Assembly: GCA_009760885.1 (NCBI GenBank)
Contig: CM019718.1
Coordinates: forward strand, 25,642,133-25,706,132
From: Achatina immaculata
Taxonomy: Eukaryota; Mollusca; Gastropoda; Stylommatophora; Achatinidae
Reading direction: 5' to 3'
DNA length: 64,000 bases
How positions within the stretch are numbered: position 1 is the stretch's first letter; each line of letters opens with the position of its first letter. Positions 23,017-35,519 of the stretch are shown piece by piece. The notes under the pieces are model-generated. The model searched no databases, was not told the DNA's origin, and saw only the letters and a list, made by a program, of their open reading frames with translations. Made by a program: the position numbers and the translations under genes.

Positions 23017-23835
23017 TTATTATTATTACTATTATTTTTATTATTCCAACCAGTTTTCAAATGTCAGTTTCACACATCACTTTCTCCTATAGAAACAGTT
23101 AAGCTCTTTTACTACCAAACATCTATGATACATTAACATTTTTTGTTATTATTCATCATGACCACTATCTCTTACTGGAAAATTATGAAATGCCTATTTT
23201 TAGCACTTATGGCAATTTAAAACTCTCAACTTTTGAATAAAACCACATAACTAATAATTTGTTGTAAAGCCTATTTAATAGTTCATACAGTCTAAGAATT
23301 TCACTCATTTGAAATAACAAACAAGTGAAAATAACAATGAAAGGAGTGAGCTGTTTTTGGTGTGTGAAAGTGGAAGATACTGATGAGTATCTGCAGGGAA
23401 AAACCCAACAGCAGAAGTACAGAGGCCACATTGTTGATGCTTAATCAATAAATAGATCAAAACACATTTACAGCCTTGCAAAAGTTTGACAGATTTAAGC
23501 AAAAGCTCTAATGGACTCTTTGCCCCTTGCAAAACATAAGACACAGGCAAAGATGGCTTTGTTACTCTTTGGAGCCAGCAAAGCAAAGCTTGTGAAGATC
23601 CTGCTCTGTCTGTATGTACTGTCACCTAGCGTTGTTCCATATCTTATCTCAAAGAAGTGTTTTTCTTCATGTATTTTCTCCAAGTGTTGTTCCATGTCTT
23701 AGCTCCTACATTCTGTTCTGTTTTCATGTCCTACCTCCATATCCTGTTCTGTGTTCATGTCCTGTCTCCAAGTATTGCTCCTAGCAACTAGGTATTGTGA
23801 CACTACAGTTTGACCAGTGAGGTAACATTCTACAT
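23017..23835. other. Noncoding stretch
   Basis: AT-rich sequence with short poly(A/T) and (ATT)n next to the Helitron end. 'tgttccatatcttatctcaa'-like phrases recur two to three times near 23630-23780. No gene seen. Confidence 0.45.
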
Positions 23836-23837
23836 CT

Positions 23838-24120
23838 TGATGATGTGGTGGAACTGGTAGAGAAGCTTGCTTTTTAAGTTCACTCCAATGGTACTGGGTT
23901 CAAGTCCCAAAGGTGGGGATGTTTTGTTTCATACCACCACACCAAAAAAAGGCCCCGGGATCCACTCAGCCTCTAAAAATGGGTACCAGAGAAATCTGGG
24001 AATGTAAATGCAGTCAGGCATGATACCAGCCACATCATACTTCCATGTGCTGAAGGGCTTGGAAATATGAGCCTAACACTATATCCCCAATATGCCTTAA
24101 TGGCATAGAAATGGAGATGT
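23838..24120 (+). repeat. tRNA-derived SINE, family 1
   Basis: The head 'atgtggtggaactggtagag' and the B box 'gggttcaagtccc' at about 23897 are followed by AAAAAAAGGCCCCGGGATCC and the family body ending 'tatgccttaatggcatagaa'. This is the best preserved of three copies in the window. Confidence 0.85.
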
Positions 24121-24239
24121 TTGGCTACCAACATCTTCTAACTCTTAGCCTCTGGATGATAATTCATGACATGAAAAGAGACCATTTGACAAAGAGCATA
24201 CTCATTAAACACAAAATAGTTTAATTACATGAAGAATAT

Positions 24240-24385
24240 AGAGCCATGGTTTCATCACATGGTTAAAAACATCCTTAGTTTCATCATATAATGAAAACAG
24301 TCTTAGTTTCATCATGTAATGAAAACAATCATAGTTTCATCACATCATGAAAACAACCCTATTTTCATCACACAGATGAAATGAT
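24240..24385. repeat. Roughly 28-bp minisatellite
   Basis: Five diverged units of 'tagtttcatcacatgatgaaaacaa' type. Each contains a short TTCATCA...TGATGAA inverted repeat. Confidence 0.8.
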
Positions 24386-24619
24386 CAGTTTCATGACAGA
24401 ATTTTCTCAAAGTAAAAGCCATTTCTCAATTTTAGTAATGCCATAAATTAACAAATTCCAAAACAGGGTTTTTTTTTTTTAAACAAAATGAGCCATATGT
24501 GAATGACAGGCACCTTCTGAAGTCTCCTACAGACTTCCACGTCTACTTAAATATACTGCTATAAATTTTTTCAAGTCTTAAATGCCTTTGAACCCCATGT
24601 ATAATTTAAGGAAAATGTT

Positions 24620-26010
24620 TAACAGAGAATGTTTAATAAAGTTTGGGAAGAAGAAAAGGTCCCTTCAAAATGGAAAAAAGGAATCATTGTTAAAATACCA
24701 AAAAAAAAAAAAAAAGCAGCCTTAATGACTGCAATAACTTGAGAAGAGTAACCTTACTATCAGTTGTGTCAAAAGTATTTTGCAAAGTTATTCTGAATAG
24801 ATTTAAAGATATAGTGGATACTGCAATAAGAGAAAAACAAGCAGGATTTCAAGAAGGGAGAAACTGCCTCGACCAGATCTTTACTCTAAGAGTAATACTA
24901 GAAGAACATATATAAAAGCAAAGACCATTAATCCTGAACTTCATAGACTTTAAAAAGGCATTTGACAGCCTACACAGAGATTCACTGTGGAGAATTTTAA
25001 GACTATATGGAATACCATCTAAGACTGTCAACATCATTAAGGATCTCTACAACAGATGTGTTTGTGCAATCAACACAGAAGGAATTAGTGAATAGCTCCA
25101 GATTGAAACAAGGATGTATACTACCTTCCTTGATTTTTGGAATTGCCGTAGACTTCATAATGAAAAAATGATGCATAGGTAAAACGGGTATTGATTGGGT
25201 ACATGGGACCCAACTAGATGATCTTGATTTTGCAGATGACATAACTCTTATCAGTGACAATGTGAATTTGATTGCAAGAAAAACAAATGCCCTGTCTTCA
25301 CTGATTAGTAAAATAGGACTTGAAATTAACAAGGAAAAAACAAAAATAATGAAACTTCCCATTAATCAAGAAGGAAAAATATACATAGAAGCTGTTGAAG
25401 AAGTACACCAATTTGCATACCTCGACAGCTACAATGACCAGGATGGTGACACCAGAAAGGAAATCAGAATTGCAAAAGCAGCATTGACCTTAAAAAATCT
25501 TGAGAACATACAGCATTCAAAAATTATAAACACAAAAACCAAGTTAAGATTATTCAATTCAGGCATCATATCCACCCTCATTTATGCATGCGAAAGCTGG
25601 AAAACAACTAGAGAAATAGACAAGAAATTAGACTCTTTTGAAAACAAATGCCTGAGGAAAATACTCAGTATAAAATGGAATGAATTAAAAGAACAACGCA
25701 GAGATAAAACAATGAGTAAACAACAATCCGTCTCATATGAGTGATCAGAAAAAGAAGATGGATATATGTCAGTCATGTGATGAGAAGAAACTGTCAGAGA
25801 ATCCCAAAATAAGCTATCAAGTGGAACACAACAGGCCAAGGAAAAAGAGGTCGACCACGTGAAACTCGGACACTTCTAAAAGAGGCCAATTCAGTAGGCA
25901 TAAAATCCCTTGATGAGGTTGAAAAGCTTGCCAAAAACTGAAAACTTTGCGAATTACCATGGGAGTCCTATATGATGTTTAATGGCATGGGAAGGATGTA
26001 AGATGTAGGA
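24620..26010 (+). pseudogene. Non-LTR retrotransposon (lineage B), longest copy
   Basis: Reverse-transcriptase coding remnant in order: EEEKVPSKWKKGIIVKIP near 24645, QAGFQEGRNCLDQIFTLRVI near 24842, DFKKAFDS near 24945, the catalytic FADD at 25229-25240, NKEKTKIMKLPINQEGKIYI near 25330, ACESWKTTREIDKKLDSFEN near 25588, and KWNTTGQGKRGRPRE near 25820. Stops near 24914, 25094, 25168 and 25743 inactivate it. It ends 'aatggcatgggaaggatgta' with a short TAAGAT-type tail. Confidence 0.88.
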
Positions 26011-26350
26011 TAATTTAAGGAAACAATAAATGAGAGTTACGCGTTGTTCTCTTTTGATGCCTTACGTCAGTGAACATGGCTCTTTCTGTGCATTATTTGA
26101 GAACAAACTCTACCAACAGCCAGTAGAATAACATAATAAAAGCAGAGTGAGATTCCCATGAAATGAGGCTCAGAGTGTCTCTTTGTCTTTTTTTTTTTTT
26201 CTGGGAATATCGATCAAGAGAACTGTTGCAATGAACTGCCGGCACAGCTTTCTCATATCCTAAGTGTTGTGTCATGTCACACTTGTGCTTATATGTGAGA
26301 GATAAGAGAAATGATGACTATGGTAAAACTGGTTCTAGTACTGATGTAGA

Positions 26351-26720
26351 TGGGGATTTATGGTTCAGTTTTACAAAAAAAGATAGAAAGAATGAAGAAA
26401 GTTAGCAGAAACATGAATAACAGAAAGTAAGATGAACACATATAAATGAAGAACATACAACAAACCAGTATTTCAAAATGTGCATTTTGTGCCTGTCTTT
26501 CTTGCAAGGAGGATAAAAGAAAATCTACATATTTATTTTTCATCAATTTTTCATGCTTTTATTTGTTGTGATGTTTTTTTTTGTATGTGATCCTTGAAAA
26601 AGGCTTTTTTGCTGAAATACTGGATTTTTGCATGTTCTTCATTTGTATGTACTCATCTTACTTTCTGCCCACTTTCCTCACTCTTTCTGTCTTTTTGAAA
26701 AACTGAACCATACACCTCCA
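26351..26720. mobile_element. Fold-back element, copy 2
   Basis: The outer arms 'tttatggttcagttttacaa' and 'aactgaaccatacacctcca' are inverted, as are the inner 'acagaaagtaagatg' and 'catcttactttctg'. The flank left of the arm matches, in reverse complement, the right flank of copy 1 (14604-14645), so the true element extends beyond these bounds. Confidence 0.75.
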
Positions 26721-27102
26721 TCTGTTTCATTACTGATATGTTGAACTTGTTGATCTGGAATATCAGTTTTGTTTAATCTTGAAATCTTACTATCAACATG
26801 TTCCGACCTTTAAATCATACTTCATGAGATAATAATATAATAATCCCAAAAGTGTAGATAGGTGTTGTGGCCATGCATATTGGAAGCCATTTTAGAGTGA
26901 GGTAGTCAACGACTCCAAGAGCTTCCCGGCTACTGATTGAGAAATCAGGGAAACTATTCAAGTTGCAAAGAAAGTTCGTGGGTAGTCTTTGCTGATTGAG
27001 GAGGATGTCATATTCATTTTATTATTTCAGGTTATGAAATTTATCAAGAGAGAGGAATCAAAGCTTTTAATGATTGTTAATACATTGTGTGTGTGTATAT
27101 AT
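26721..27102. other. Noncoding stretch
   Basis: No gene or clear repeat seen apart from a (TG)n/(TA)n run at 27085-27104. Confidence 0.45.
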
Positions 27103-27695
27103 ATATTCATTCACTCATTTGCATGTCCCATGCAGAACTTTGCCTCCCTAACAGCACTCCTGTAGGCCTCTTGGTTGTGAGAAAGATGGCCTGCTGCTGA
27201 TGCATCCATTTGCAGATCATCAACAATGTCTTGCAGCCATCTTCGTCTTGGTCTTCCTCTCTTTCTTTTTCCCATTATGTACCCTTCCAAGATGGTCTTC
27301 TCTAGATTATCATGACGTTTAATGTGTCCAAAATATTTAAGTTTTCTCTCTTTAATCCTCTTTATTACCCAGCCTTCTTCAATATTAAGTTCTTATAGTA
27401 TGGATATATTTGTTCTTTTTTTGTGCTCATGACATTTGAAGAACTCTTCTGTAGCATTTACATTCAAAGGCATTTGTGTTTCTCAGCTGTTTTGTTAAGT
27501 GTCAAGCGTATGTTGCGATGGGAAAGATGCATGCCCTTAAAAATCATATTTTTGTAGTTCTGTCTGTTCCTCTCCACAGATTCTTTAGTTGTTTTACTTT
27601 CTGAAGAGCGATAGATGTCCTTTTAATTTCTCTCATTGTATCTCCATTATTAGTTAGTAGTGATCCAAGATATTCAAAACTCTCCACTTCTTCGA
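27103..27695 (-). pseudogene. RTE-like LINE, 5'-truncated copy
   Basis: Minus-strand copy from the (ATTC)n end through the C-terminal domain to the block LEEVESFEYLGSLLTNNGDT near 27630-27690. Less broken than the copy at 1780, but cut by small indels. Confidence 0.85.
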
Positions 27696-27745
27696 GTTGT
27701 GTATATATATGTGTGTGTGTGTGTTTGTGTGTGTATATATATATA

Positions 27746-27788
<43 letters not shown>

Positions 27789-27835
27789 ATGAAGTATTAC
27801 AATAAATGTAATATAGAGTGAGAGAGAGAGAGAGA
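27696..27835. repeat. Compound TG/TA and GA microsatellite
   Basis: Alternating (TG)n and (TA)n blocks at 27700-27785, then (GA)n at 27818-27835. They abut the 5' truncation point of the LINE. Confidence 0.9.
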
Positions 27836-27839
27836 ATTA

Positions 27840-29183
27840 ATTTATATTTTGTCTATTCTGTACATAATGTTTTACATTAATTATAATCTGTGGTACTCTT
27901 TCATGACATTAATACAGTATGTACCATACAGTACAGTATAGGCAACTGGTGGTGGTTGAGAGAAAAAAAACCGTTATGCTGTTGTAATGTGTAGCGTGCC
28001 ATACCTTGTTAGGCTCATGATGGTCGCTTCTGTGATGAATGTGCATGGCTTATTTTTCTTGTCATTATTCCCTACATAACACATTATAACAACTATTCAC
28101 GTAGCATTTACATTGTATTAGGGTGTTGTAGGTATTCTAGACATAATCTAAAGTATATGAGAGGGAAAGCATTGGTTATATGCAAAATTGTAAACTATTT
28201 TATACAACGGGTTTGAATACATGGATTTTGGATAGTGAGGAGTTGGGGGGGTGGGGGGTGGGGGGTGGAGAAGGAAGGGGAAGACCAAATACAGGCATAA
28301 GACGAGGGCTGACTGTATAACAAAAAAAAAATTGTATATGTATAAAACTCAGTAATAACTATCTAAACATCCCTAACAGGCCACATAGGTAATTTGATCA
28401 TGAAATTAGAATACATGTTTTAAACAGCAACATTTATGTGTTAAATATGTTCATATTTATATAGCACACTATTTTACATTCTTTTTTTTTTTTAATAAAG
28501 CTACTACACATCAGAGTAAATTCTTCCTTCCAACATACACAACCACATACTCATAATTAAAGCACCATAGTGTAACACATCACTTTTTAGAGCGTAACTG
28601 CATAACAAATCTATATCAGATACTTTTAAAAGTACATATAAATTAAAAACAAATACTGTACAGTCAAATGGAAATGTAATGCATTTCTTATATGTTAGGT
28701 CACTGAAGTAAACATATCTATATAAAACAGATTTATAGAGCTTTTCTATATAAACATGCACATATAACAAATGTGTAAATAGCAGTAAAACTGCAATTTT
28801 TTAAAAACATTTTCGTACAAAGATATTAAACACAGCTTTTTAAAATGGAGCTATAGAATATGCTTTACACTGTATTATAAACTTGGAATATGGTGTCAGA
28901 ATCCATTTGTAATTTATTTTCCCACACAACAAAGAAGCTTCAAATAGAAAACTAAAAGAAATCTCAGCTGTAATTGTTTTTAAAAAATTGACAAACTTAT
29001 TGATATGTCCACAATCTGGAAATAAGGAAAAGAATAATTTTAAAAAATTGAATGGGGAATAGGGGAAGTAAGGCTGGAATTGATACAATAATACTGGCAT
29101 AACATTAACAGTGATCAAACCATGAGAAATTTTTAATGGATGGGCAGTAATGTGATGCTCACATGCAACATCAAAACTATATG
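27840..29183. other. AT-rich noncoding stretch
   Basis: I see no gene. A G-rich tract lies at 28242-28268. Short open frames on the minus strand consist of AT-rich low-complexity codons and show no motif. Confidence 0.45.
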
Positions 29184-29753
29184 CAGGGTCTCTGAAAAAA
29201 TCTTAAACCAACGGTTGCAAAAAAAAAAAAAAACCAATGGAAAATGGCAGTAAGCGTAGGTTGAAAGTGTGGAGACAGTCCTTCTTAGGGGTCATGAGGT
29301 TTACAGCCCTTCTTAGTGGTCATGAGGTTTATAGCCCTTCTTAGTGGTCATGAGGTTTATAGTCTTTTTTACTGATCATTAGGTTTATAGTCCTAAGTAG
29401 TGATCATTAGGCTTATAGTCTTTTTAGTGATCATTAGTTTTATAGTCCTTTTTTGTGATCATTAGGTTTATAGTCCTTTGTAGTGATCATTAGGTTTATA
29501 GTCCTTTGTAGTGATCATTAGGTTTATAGTCCTTTTTAGTGGTCATTAGGTTTATAGTCCTTTTTGGTGATCATTAGGTTTATAGTCCTAAGTGTTGATC
29601 ATTAAGTTTATAGTCTTTTTTAGTGGTCATGAAGTTTATAGTCCTTAGTGAGGTTTGGACCTAGAGGATGAGTTTAATGCCAATCATCCTGAAAGGAACA
29701 CAGTCATACAGAGAATGGGTGGGGAAACTGGTTTAGACTTTTAGGGGACCCTG
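29184..29753. mobile_element. Short inverted-repeat element with an internal minisatellite
   Basis: The ends CAGGGTCTCTGAAAAAATCT and the complement of 'actttta ggggaccctg' give an imperfect ~27-bp inverted repeat starting CAGGGTC. Most of the interior (29283-29650) is a ~28-bp minisatellite of about 13 units ('gtcatgaggtttatagtcct' type). No transposase is present. Confidence 0.6.
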
Positions 29754-30589
29754 TAGTTTAATTATCAAAGCTATATTTCTTTATTCTTATTATGAAGCTC
29801 ATAGTTTTTATAATCTTATCAAGTCTATAATTTGTATATCCTTATCATCAAGCCTTGAGTTTTTATAATCTTGACTGTATAGTATTCATCATTAGGACCA
29901 GTGCTCTGATTTTTTTTTCTCCCTAAGAATAATGTGGACTGAAAAAACTAATAAAACAGTTACCCATGTATGTACATTCACATACATGTGTGTACACATG
30001 TCATAAATAAGCACACACAAAAAAAAAATTAAACTTTGACACATTAAAGAGCTGCTGAAGTTTTGAACATTTTTTTCCCCCACAAAACAATTCACAATGC
30101 TGTTCAATTAATAAAATAAAAAAAGGCCTAATTATAATTTTTTTTGTAAAAAGCCTGATTAGAAGAAAAAAAGCTCTGATTAGAACTGTATAATCAAAAC
30201 TACTGTATGGTTTTATCATCAGTACCAAACAGTTTTGTCATCAAAATGACTGCATAGTTTTATTAATACATCTATAAGGTTTTATCATCAGAGGTGTATG
30301 ATTTTATCACATAACTGCAGTTTGCTTATCATTATGATTACACAGTTTATTGTCATGGTTATTATTATCATTAAAGCTGTAATACATATAACTGAGAAAA
30401 ATTAACTTATCCTATTGCAGAGTTATAGATCTTCAGCATGTTATCATTCTTCATAAATTTCAACATTGGCATTTTTATCCTCCTCTGCTTTCTAAGAACT
30501 GCCTTACACTTAACAGTACAAGGTTTTTTGTTTTTTTTTCCAAGCTGTCTTTTTCATCTATGTCAAAGAGCAGCAAAGTACTGGGAATA
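29754..30589. other. Noncoding AT-rich stretch with degenerate repeats
   Basis: Loose repeats of 'tttataatctt' (29800-29880) and 'ttttatcatcag' (30205-30300). No gene seen. Confidence 0.45.
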
Positions 30590-31732
30590 TGGAAAAGAAG
30601 TACATAATATTTTTATTGACTTCAAGAAAGCCTATAACAGCATAGACAGGAGCAGCTTATGGAAAATTATGAAAGAATTTGAGATACCTAATAAATTAAT
30701 CAATCTGACCAGACTATGAATGGAGGATACACAAAATTTAGCAATATATAAAGGAAGAAAGTCAGAACCCTTCTCTATAAGAACTGGTTTAAAAACAAAG
30801 TGATACATTATCTCCATTGCTGTTCAACCTAGTACTAGAAAAGGTCATCAGAAAAGCGAAAGAAGAAAGCAATACAGAAGAACAAGCTAAAATACCCTAA
30901 AAAACATACACTGATGACATCGATCTAGTGGGGGAATCTATGCAAGAAGTCATCAATACCTGCATACACCTGAGAGATGTAGCACTAAAAGTGGGCTTGA
31001 CCATTAACCAAGATAAGACAGAGTATATGAAGATATCAAGAGACCAGAGATAGAATGATCCAGATTATATAAATGTTAGAGAGATGATTATTAGGAAAAC
31101 AGAAACATACAAATATCTAGGCACAACCTACAACAGAAGCAACACAGTAAGCGAGGAAATTAAAAAGCAGAGTACAAATAGGGAATAAAATAAACTTTGC
31201 CTTGCAACACCTGTTAAAATCCAAAATCCTGTCCCAGAACACCAAAATAATAATCTACAAAACTATAATAAGACCAGCCGCCATGTATGGATCAGAAACA
31301 TGGAGTACAACAAAGAAAGATGAACAACAATTGCAGATCTTTGAGAACAAGATCCTAAGAAGAATCTTTGGGTTGATAAAGGATACCAACAGTGGAGAAT
31401 GGACAGCTAGAAAGAACACTGAACTGAATAGCTTATTTAAATCCCCAAGAATTATAAATTTCTTGAAACTAAACAGACTACACTGGCTGAGGCATGTAGA
31501 AAGAATGGAAGAGAACAGATGATCGAAAATGATGTATGCACAAGAGATAATGGAAACAAGACCAAGGGGTAGACCAAGACAGAAATGGAAAGACAACATA
31601 GAAGAGGATATAAGAGAAACTGATGTCACCAACCGGAGAGAGAAGATTAGGAAACAGAGAGGAATGGAGGCAAACTTTATCTGTAGCAATGAGCCTTAAT
31701 GGCTCAGAAAGCTGAAGAAGAAGAAGAAGTCC
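30590..31732 (+). pseudogene. Non-LTR retrotransposon (lineage C) with (GAA)n tail
   Basis: The order of blocks is IDFKKAYNSIDRSSLWKIMK at 30618, LSPLLFNLVLEKVIRKAKEE near 30810, YTDD at 30907-30918 at the catalytic site, INQDKTEYMKISRDQ near 31005, ETYKYLGTTYN near 31102, MYGSETWSTTKKDEQQLQIF near 31283, and GRPRQKWKDNIEEDIRETDV near 31570. Several stops are present. The 3' end is (GAA)n at about 31717-31728. Confidence 0.88.
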
Positions 31733-32614
31733 TTATCTAGTCATCTAAATAGATACAATAAAATAAATTTAGTAGGATTACTATAAGTTGTTTATAAGCT
31801 GTTCATATGAAATAACAGGTTGAGGGGAAGTGATGTTATTTTTTTTCTCATTATCCACTGTGGACTCACATGTATCCCCATATTCATGGGAATGATTTTT
31901 ATATGTTTGTCCCTCTATATTCTGATAGCACTGTGTACATTTTTATAATTGTATACAATGATCTCTCCAACATTATTGTGTCAAGTGCCTATTTGTGCAA
32001 CTGGGTTGACTTGATTGTACCACCAGCAGCTTTTAAATATGCAAATGATAAGTAGAAATGATTAATGAACTGTTTTACTTGTGCCCTGAGGAAACAATGT
32101 AACCAGAAAGACATCTTTAACTCTTATCCTGCCAAACAAATAAACAGTAGCCACAGTATTACACAAAGAACTTTACAATAAACATATCTGCCATGTTTTT
32201 CATCAGGAAATGTCACCATGTCTATAGTTATACTGTAATTTATTTTAAGTTATTTGTATAATTATATACTGTAATTTAAAATCTGGATTCAATAAAAATT
32301 TAAATACAGCTCCTATTTTTGTGTGTAATTGTTAACAAATCCATTTAAGTGGCTGAGAGTAGGAAATACTTAAGATTCTTTAACTAAGGAGTGTAGAAGC
32401 AACTTCATATGAAAACAGAAACTTAAGCATGACTGTAACTCTGATACATAAGGTACATAAATGCTTTGATGTGACGTCCTTCTTTAACTCTTATCCTAGC
32501 AAACAACATCATTAACTCATAATCGTATTGTGTAATATAATGTTGATCATTATATTTTACTAGAAAATGACACACTGCTTGTTTTTAATATTAGTGGTAG
32601 TTTAAAATTATGAA
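31733..32614. other. Noncoding stretch
   Basis: AT-rich with no gene seen. The phrase 'taactcttatcct' occurs twice (about 32120 and 32483) in direct orientation and faintly resembles the TTAA element end. Confidence 0.45.
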
Positions 32615-33055
32615 CCCCTATTAATTTATGCATGTGAAAGCTGGAAAACAACTAAAGAAATAGACAAGAAATTAGACTCTTTTGAAAACAAATGCCTAAG
32701 GAAAATACTCGGCATCAAGTGGAATGAATTCAAGAACAATGCAGATATAAGACAGATGACTGAACAACAACCAGTCTCTTGGGTGATCAGGAAAAGGAGA
32801 TGGACATATGTTGGTCACTTGATGAGAAGAAATGATCAGAGAATCCCAAAACAAGCTATCAAGTGGAACACAACAGGCCGAAGAAAAAGAGGCAGACAGC
32901 ATGAAACTCTGAAGAGGACATTATTAAGAGAGGCCAAACTAACAGGCACAAAATCCTTTGATGAGGTTGAAAGACTCGCCGAAGACAGGAAAAATTGGCG
33001 AACTACTTTGCGAGCCCTATGTGACGTTTAACGGCACGGGAAGGATATAAGATTA
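32615..33055 (+). pseudogene. Non-LTR retrotransposon (lineage B), 3' fragment
   Basis: The C-terminal part reads ACESWKTTKEIDKKLDSFEN, then GIKWNEF, WVIRKRRWTYVGHLMRRNDQ and SFDEVERLAEDRKNWRTTLR, with one frameshift. It ends 'ggcacgggaaggatataaga'. Confidence 0.88.
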
Positions 33056-33429
33056 ATGGAACAAAGCCTAATTTTGTTTAAAAAAAAAAACAGCCATTTA
33101 TACAGCTCATGGAAGGTTAAGAATTAACACAGCTACTGCTTTGTGGCAGACAATAGTCTTGGTGTATTATTGACCCCAGCTTAGCACTTTGTATGAGAAA
33201 TAACCTACAGAGTGCTAAGCGAAAGTTTTTCAATGAAAAAAAGCTCGGACATATTAACAAGCTCATTTCACCAATATTATAAATTTCTGCATAAAATTAC
33301 AAGAGAGAATCAAGAAATAAGGTTAATCTTCTTGTCACACAGGCATTTATGTGTGTCTTTTAACCCTGACAAGCGACTGATGTAATTGCTACACTTCTGA
33401 CATCATTTACTTAGTATCTGTAATGGTGT

Positions 33430-33690
33430 AAACATGGCTGCTCATTTGTCTGAATTCTCCATTTTTGAGCAGGGAAGTGTAGTTAGATTTTTATAGGCTG
33501 AAGGTGTGAAGCCCAGCTGCAATTCATTATAGTTTGCTTGTGCAATATGGCAAGAACAAGTGTGTAAGCCAGGGACATGTGTATAGGTGAATAAACAAGT
33601 TCAAGGTTGGTAGAACGAATGTGTTGGATGAATGTCGCTCAGGACGCCCACTGACTTCTCACACACATGACTATCTTAAACCATGATGAT
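33430..33690 (+). pseudogene. mariner-type transposase N-terminal remnant
   Basis: Broken frames give EQGSVVRFL, AEGVKPSCNSL and DECRSGRPLTSHT, in the order of the helix-turn-helix domain of SETMAR-like mariner transposases (AEGVKPxEIHRRL...DExRSGRP). The catalytic domain is missing. Confidence 0.65.
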
Positions 33691-33751
33691 GCTCATCCTT
33701 ATATGGCAATGACAACTCAAGAAACAACGAAGTATTACAATAAATGTAATA

Positions 33752-33857
33752 CAGGGTGGCACACATAAAAGCCACCGAACTCCAGGGCAGCTGCTGCAAG
33801 TGGCATGCATACAGGCAGGTGAAGAGAGGCTGGAGATTTTTTTAATGTGCCACCCTG
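33752..33857. mobile_element. 106-bp miniature inverted-repeat element with TA flanks
   Basis: The ends CAGGGTGGCACA and TGTGCCACCCTG are perfect 12-bp inverted repeats flanked by TA on both sides, consistent with Tc1/mariner-type mobilisation. Confidence 0.75.
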
Positions 33858-34089
33858 TATATGACACTACTGACCTTACTTTTTGTTTCTCCATCATATT
33901 TTCAGCATTTAGTTATGCAACAGAAGAGAATTTCATTAAAATTTCATTAACAAAATAAATCAGCTGACACTACTAATCATACAACAATATCACAGAAAGT
34001 ATGGGAATATTTTGAACCTAGCATACAGGTCTAAAAATATTTGCATGTGATATTTGCCAAAAAAAATGATTAATAACAAGGCAGGCATG

Positions 34090-34445
34090 GTTACTGGTTG
34101 GTCTATATCACTTTTGCATACAAAATAAGCAGTTACTTCCCCAGGCAAGATTGGCTGTAGTGAAAATACTGGTTGCCTTTGTCAACTTCTGCATCTGAAA
34201 TAAGCAGTCATCTCTCTAAGGAAGATTGACTGTATTGCAAATATCAGTTGCTTATGATTGTATTGCAAATATCAGTTGCTTATGTTAACTTTTGCATCTA
34301 CAATAGCCAGTTATCTCTCAAAGGAAGACTGGCTGCATTGCAAGTATTGGTCGCTTTTGTTAAGTTTTGCATGTGAAGTAAGCAGTCATCTTTCTAGGGA
34401 AGAAAGACTAGTTCAAATGTGGTTGCCTTTGTTAACTTCTGCTTA
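34090..34445. repeat. Diverged long-unit tandem repeat
   Basis: About four imperfect units of roughly 80-90 bp share 'gcatctgaaataagcagtca', 'tctctaaggaagattg.ctg' and 'aaatatcagttgctt'. A perfect 27-bp repeat lies at 34228-34281. Confidence 0.75.
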
Positions 34446-34889
34446 TGAACAATGATTGGCTATAACAGACCTCCATCTTCCTCTGTCCCTCACTTTCACC
34501 ATAGAATGCTGGTTCTTGTCCACCACTTGACGTTTTCCATCCTCTGTTTCACACAGCAGTCTCAGAAAGGACTTTGAGATGAAGTTTCTGTCTTTTCCAC
34601 AGTGCCCTGTCCAACTTATATTTTACACATTACAGCTTATGTAATTATTTTGTAACTTAGGAGAAAAGGCTGGAAAGTTTGAAGTTAAACCTGAAGATTA
34701 TGTTGGATAGCATATCAAGGATAAAGTGATACTAATTTATAAGCAACAAAGCAAGTATATCAACTGATATGATCCTTATACATTTCTGCTGTAGCAATTT
34801 CTGTGCATGTCTCTCTCTTTCTCTCTATCTCTTATATGACTGGATCTGCATGATAGATGAGGGGCATTAAGATTGAGAAAAAAATGCTT

Positions 34890-35490
34890 TGAAAAGAATA
34901 GGTTCATCTGTTAAGCCAGTCCACTGTGACAAGCCTAACATGGCTTTATTATCCAGGGCATGTGGGAGTACATGGCAATGAACTTGCTGGACAGGGTAAA
35001 ATAAATGGTAGACTGAGAATTGGACAAGGGCGACGTTGATAAAGCCATATCGGAAAGACTGCAGGGAAAATGATGAGTAGGAACATAAGAACAATGTATT
35101 GGTGAAGCGACTGCTGGAGCTAAGACAAATTAAGGGTGATTGCAGGAAATCTGGACTATGTGGCAAAAAATGCATTGTAAACAACCAACACTTGATGGGA
35201 ACTATTAGCAGATATGCTCTCAAATGGATGCTGTGGCATGCGGAAGAGCATATATGGGTCTGTTCTGAATGCAATGATGCTGGAGTCTGATTTTGAATCT
35301 TTGAAACTCTTTCTACTCTTTCTTTCTCAATGTGTGCTTGAGAGGTTGAATATACATGTTTTATCATTTTAGACTGTACTATTATGTTCTTTGTATACTG
35401 ATGTTAAATGTCTGTGACAGAGTGAAAGTTTGGAGATGAAAGGCAGAGTGTTAGATAGACCTATGTGCCACATTCTGCACCCTTTGAAAA
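34890..35490 (+). pseudogene. LINE RNase H C-terminus and 3' end
   Basis: Reads YYPGHVGVHGNELAGQ (RNase H HxGxxGNExA motif) near 34945, then RLLELRQIKGDCRKSGLCGK and LKWMLWHAEEHIWVCSECND, a CxxC-type terminal segment ending at 35288. It ends with an AATAAA-containing tail near 35490. Stops separate the parts. Confidence 0.65.
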
Positions 35491-35519
35491 TAAAAATCTG
35501 TTCATTCTCTCTCTGTATA

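Noticed and set aside
32110..32500. Two 'taactcttatcct' motifs as ends of a TTAA-type transposon
   Set aside because: They are in direct rather than inverted orientation and the interior does not match the element family.
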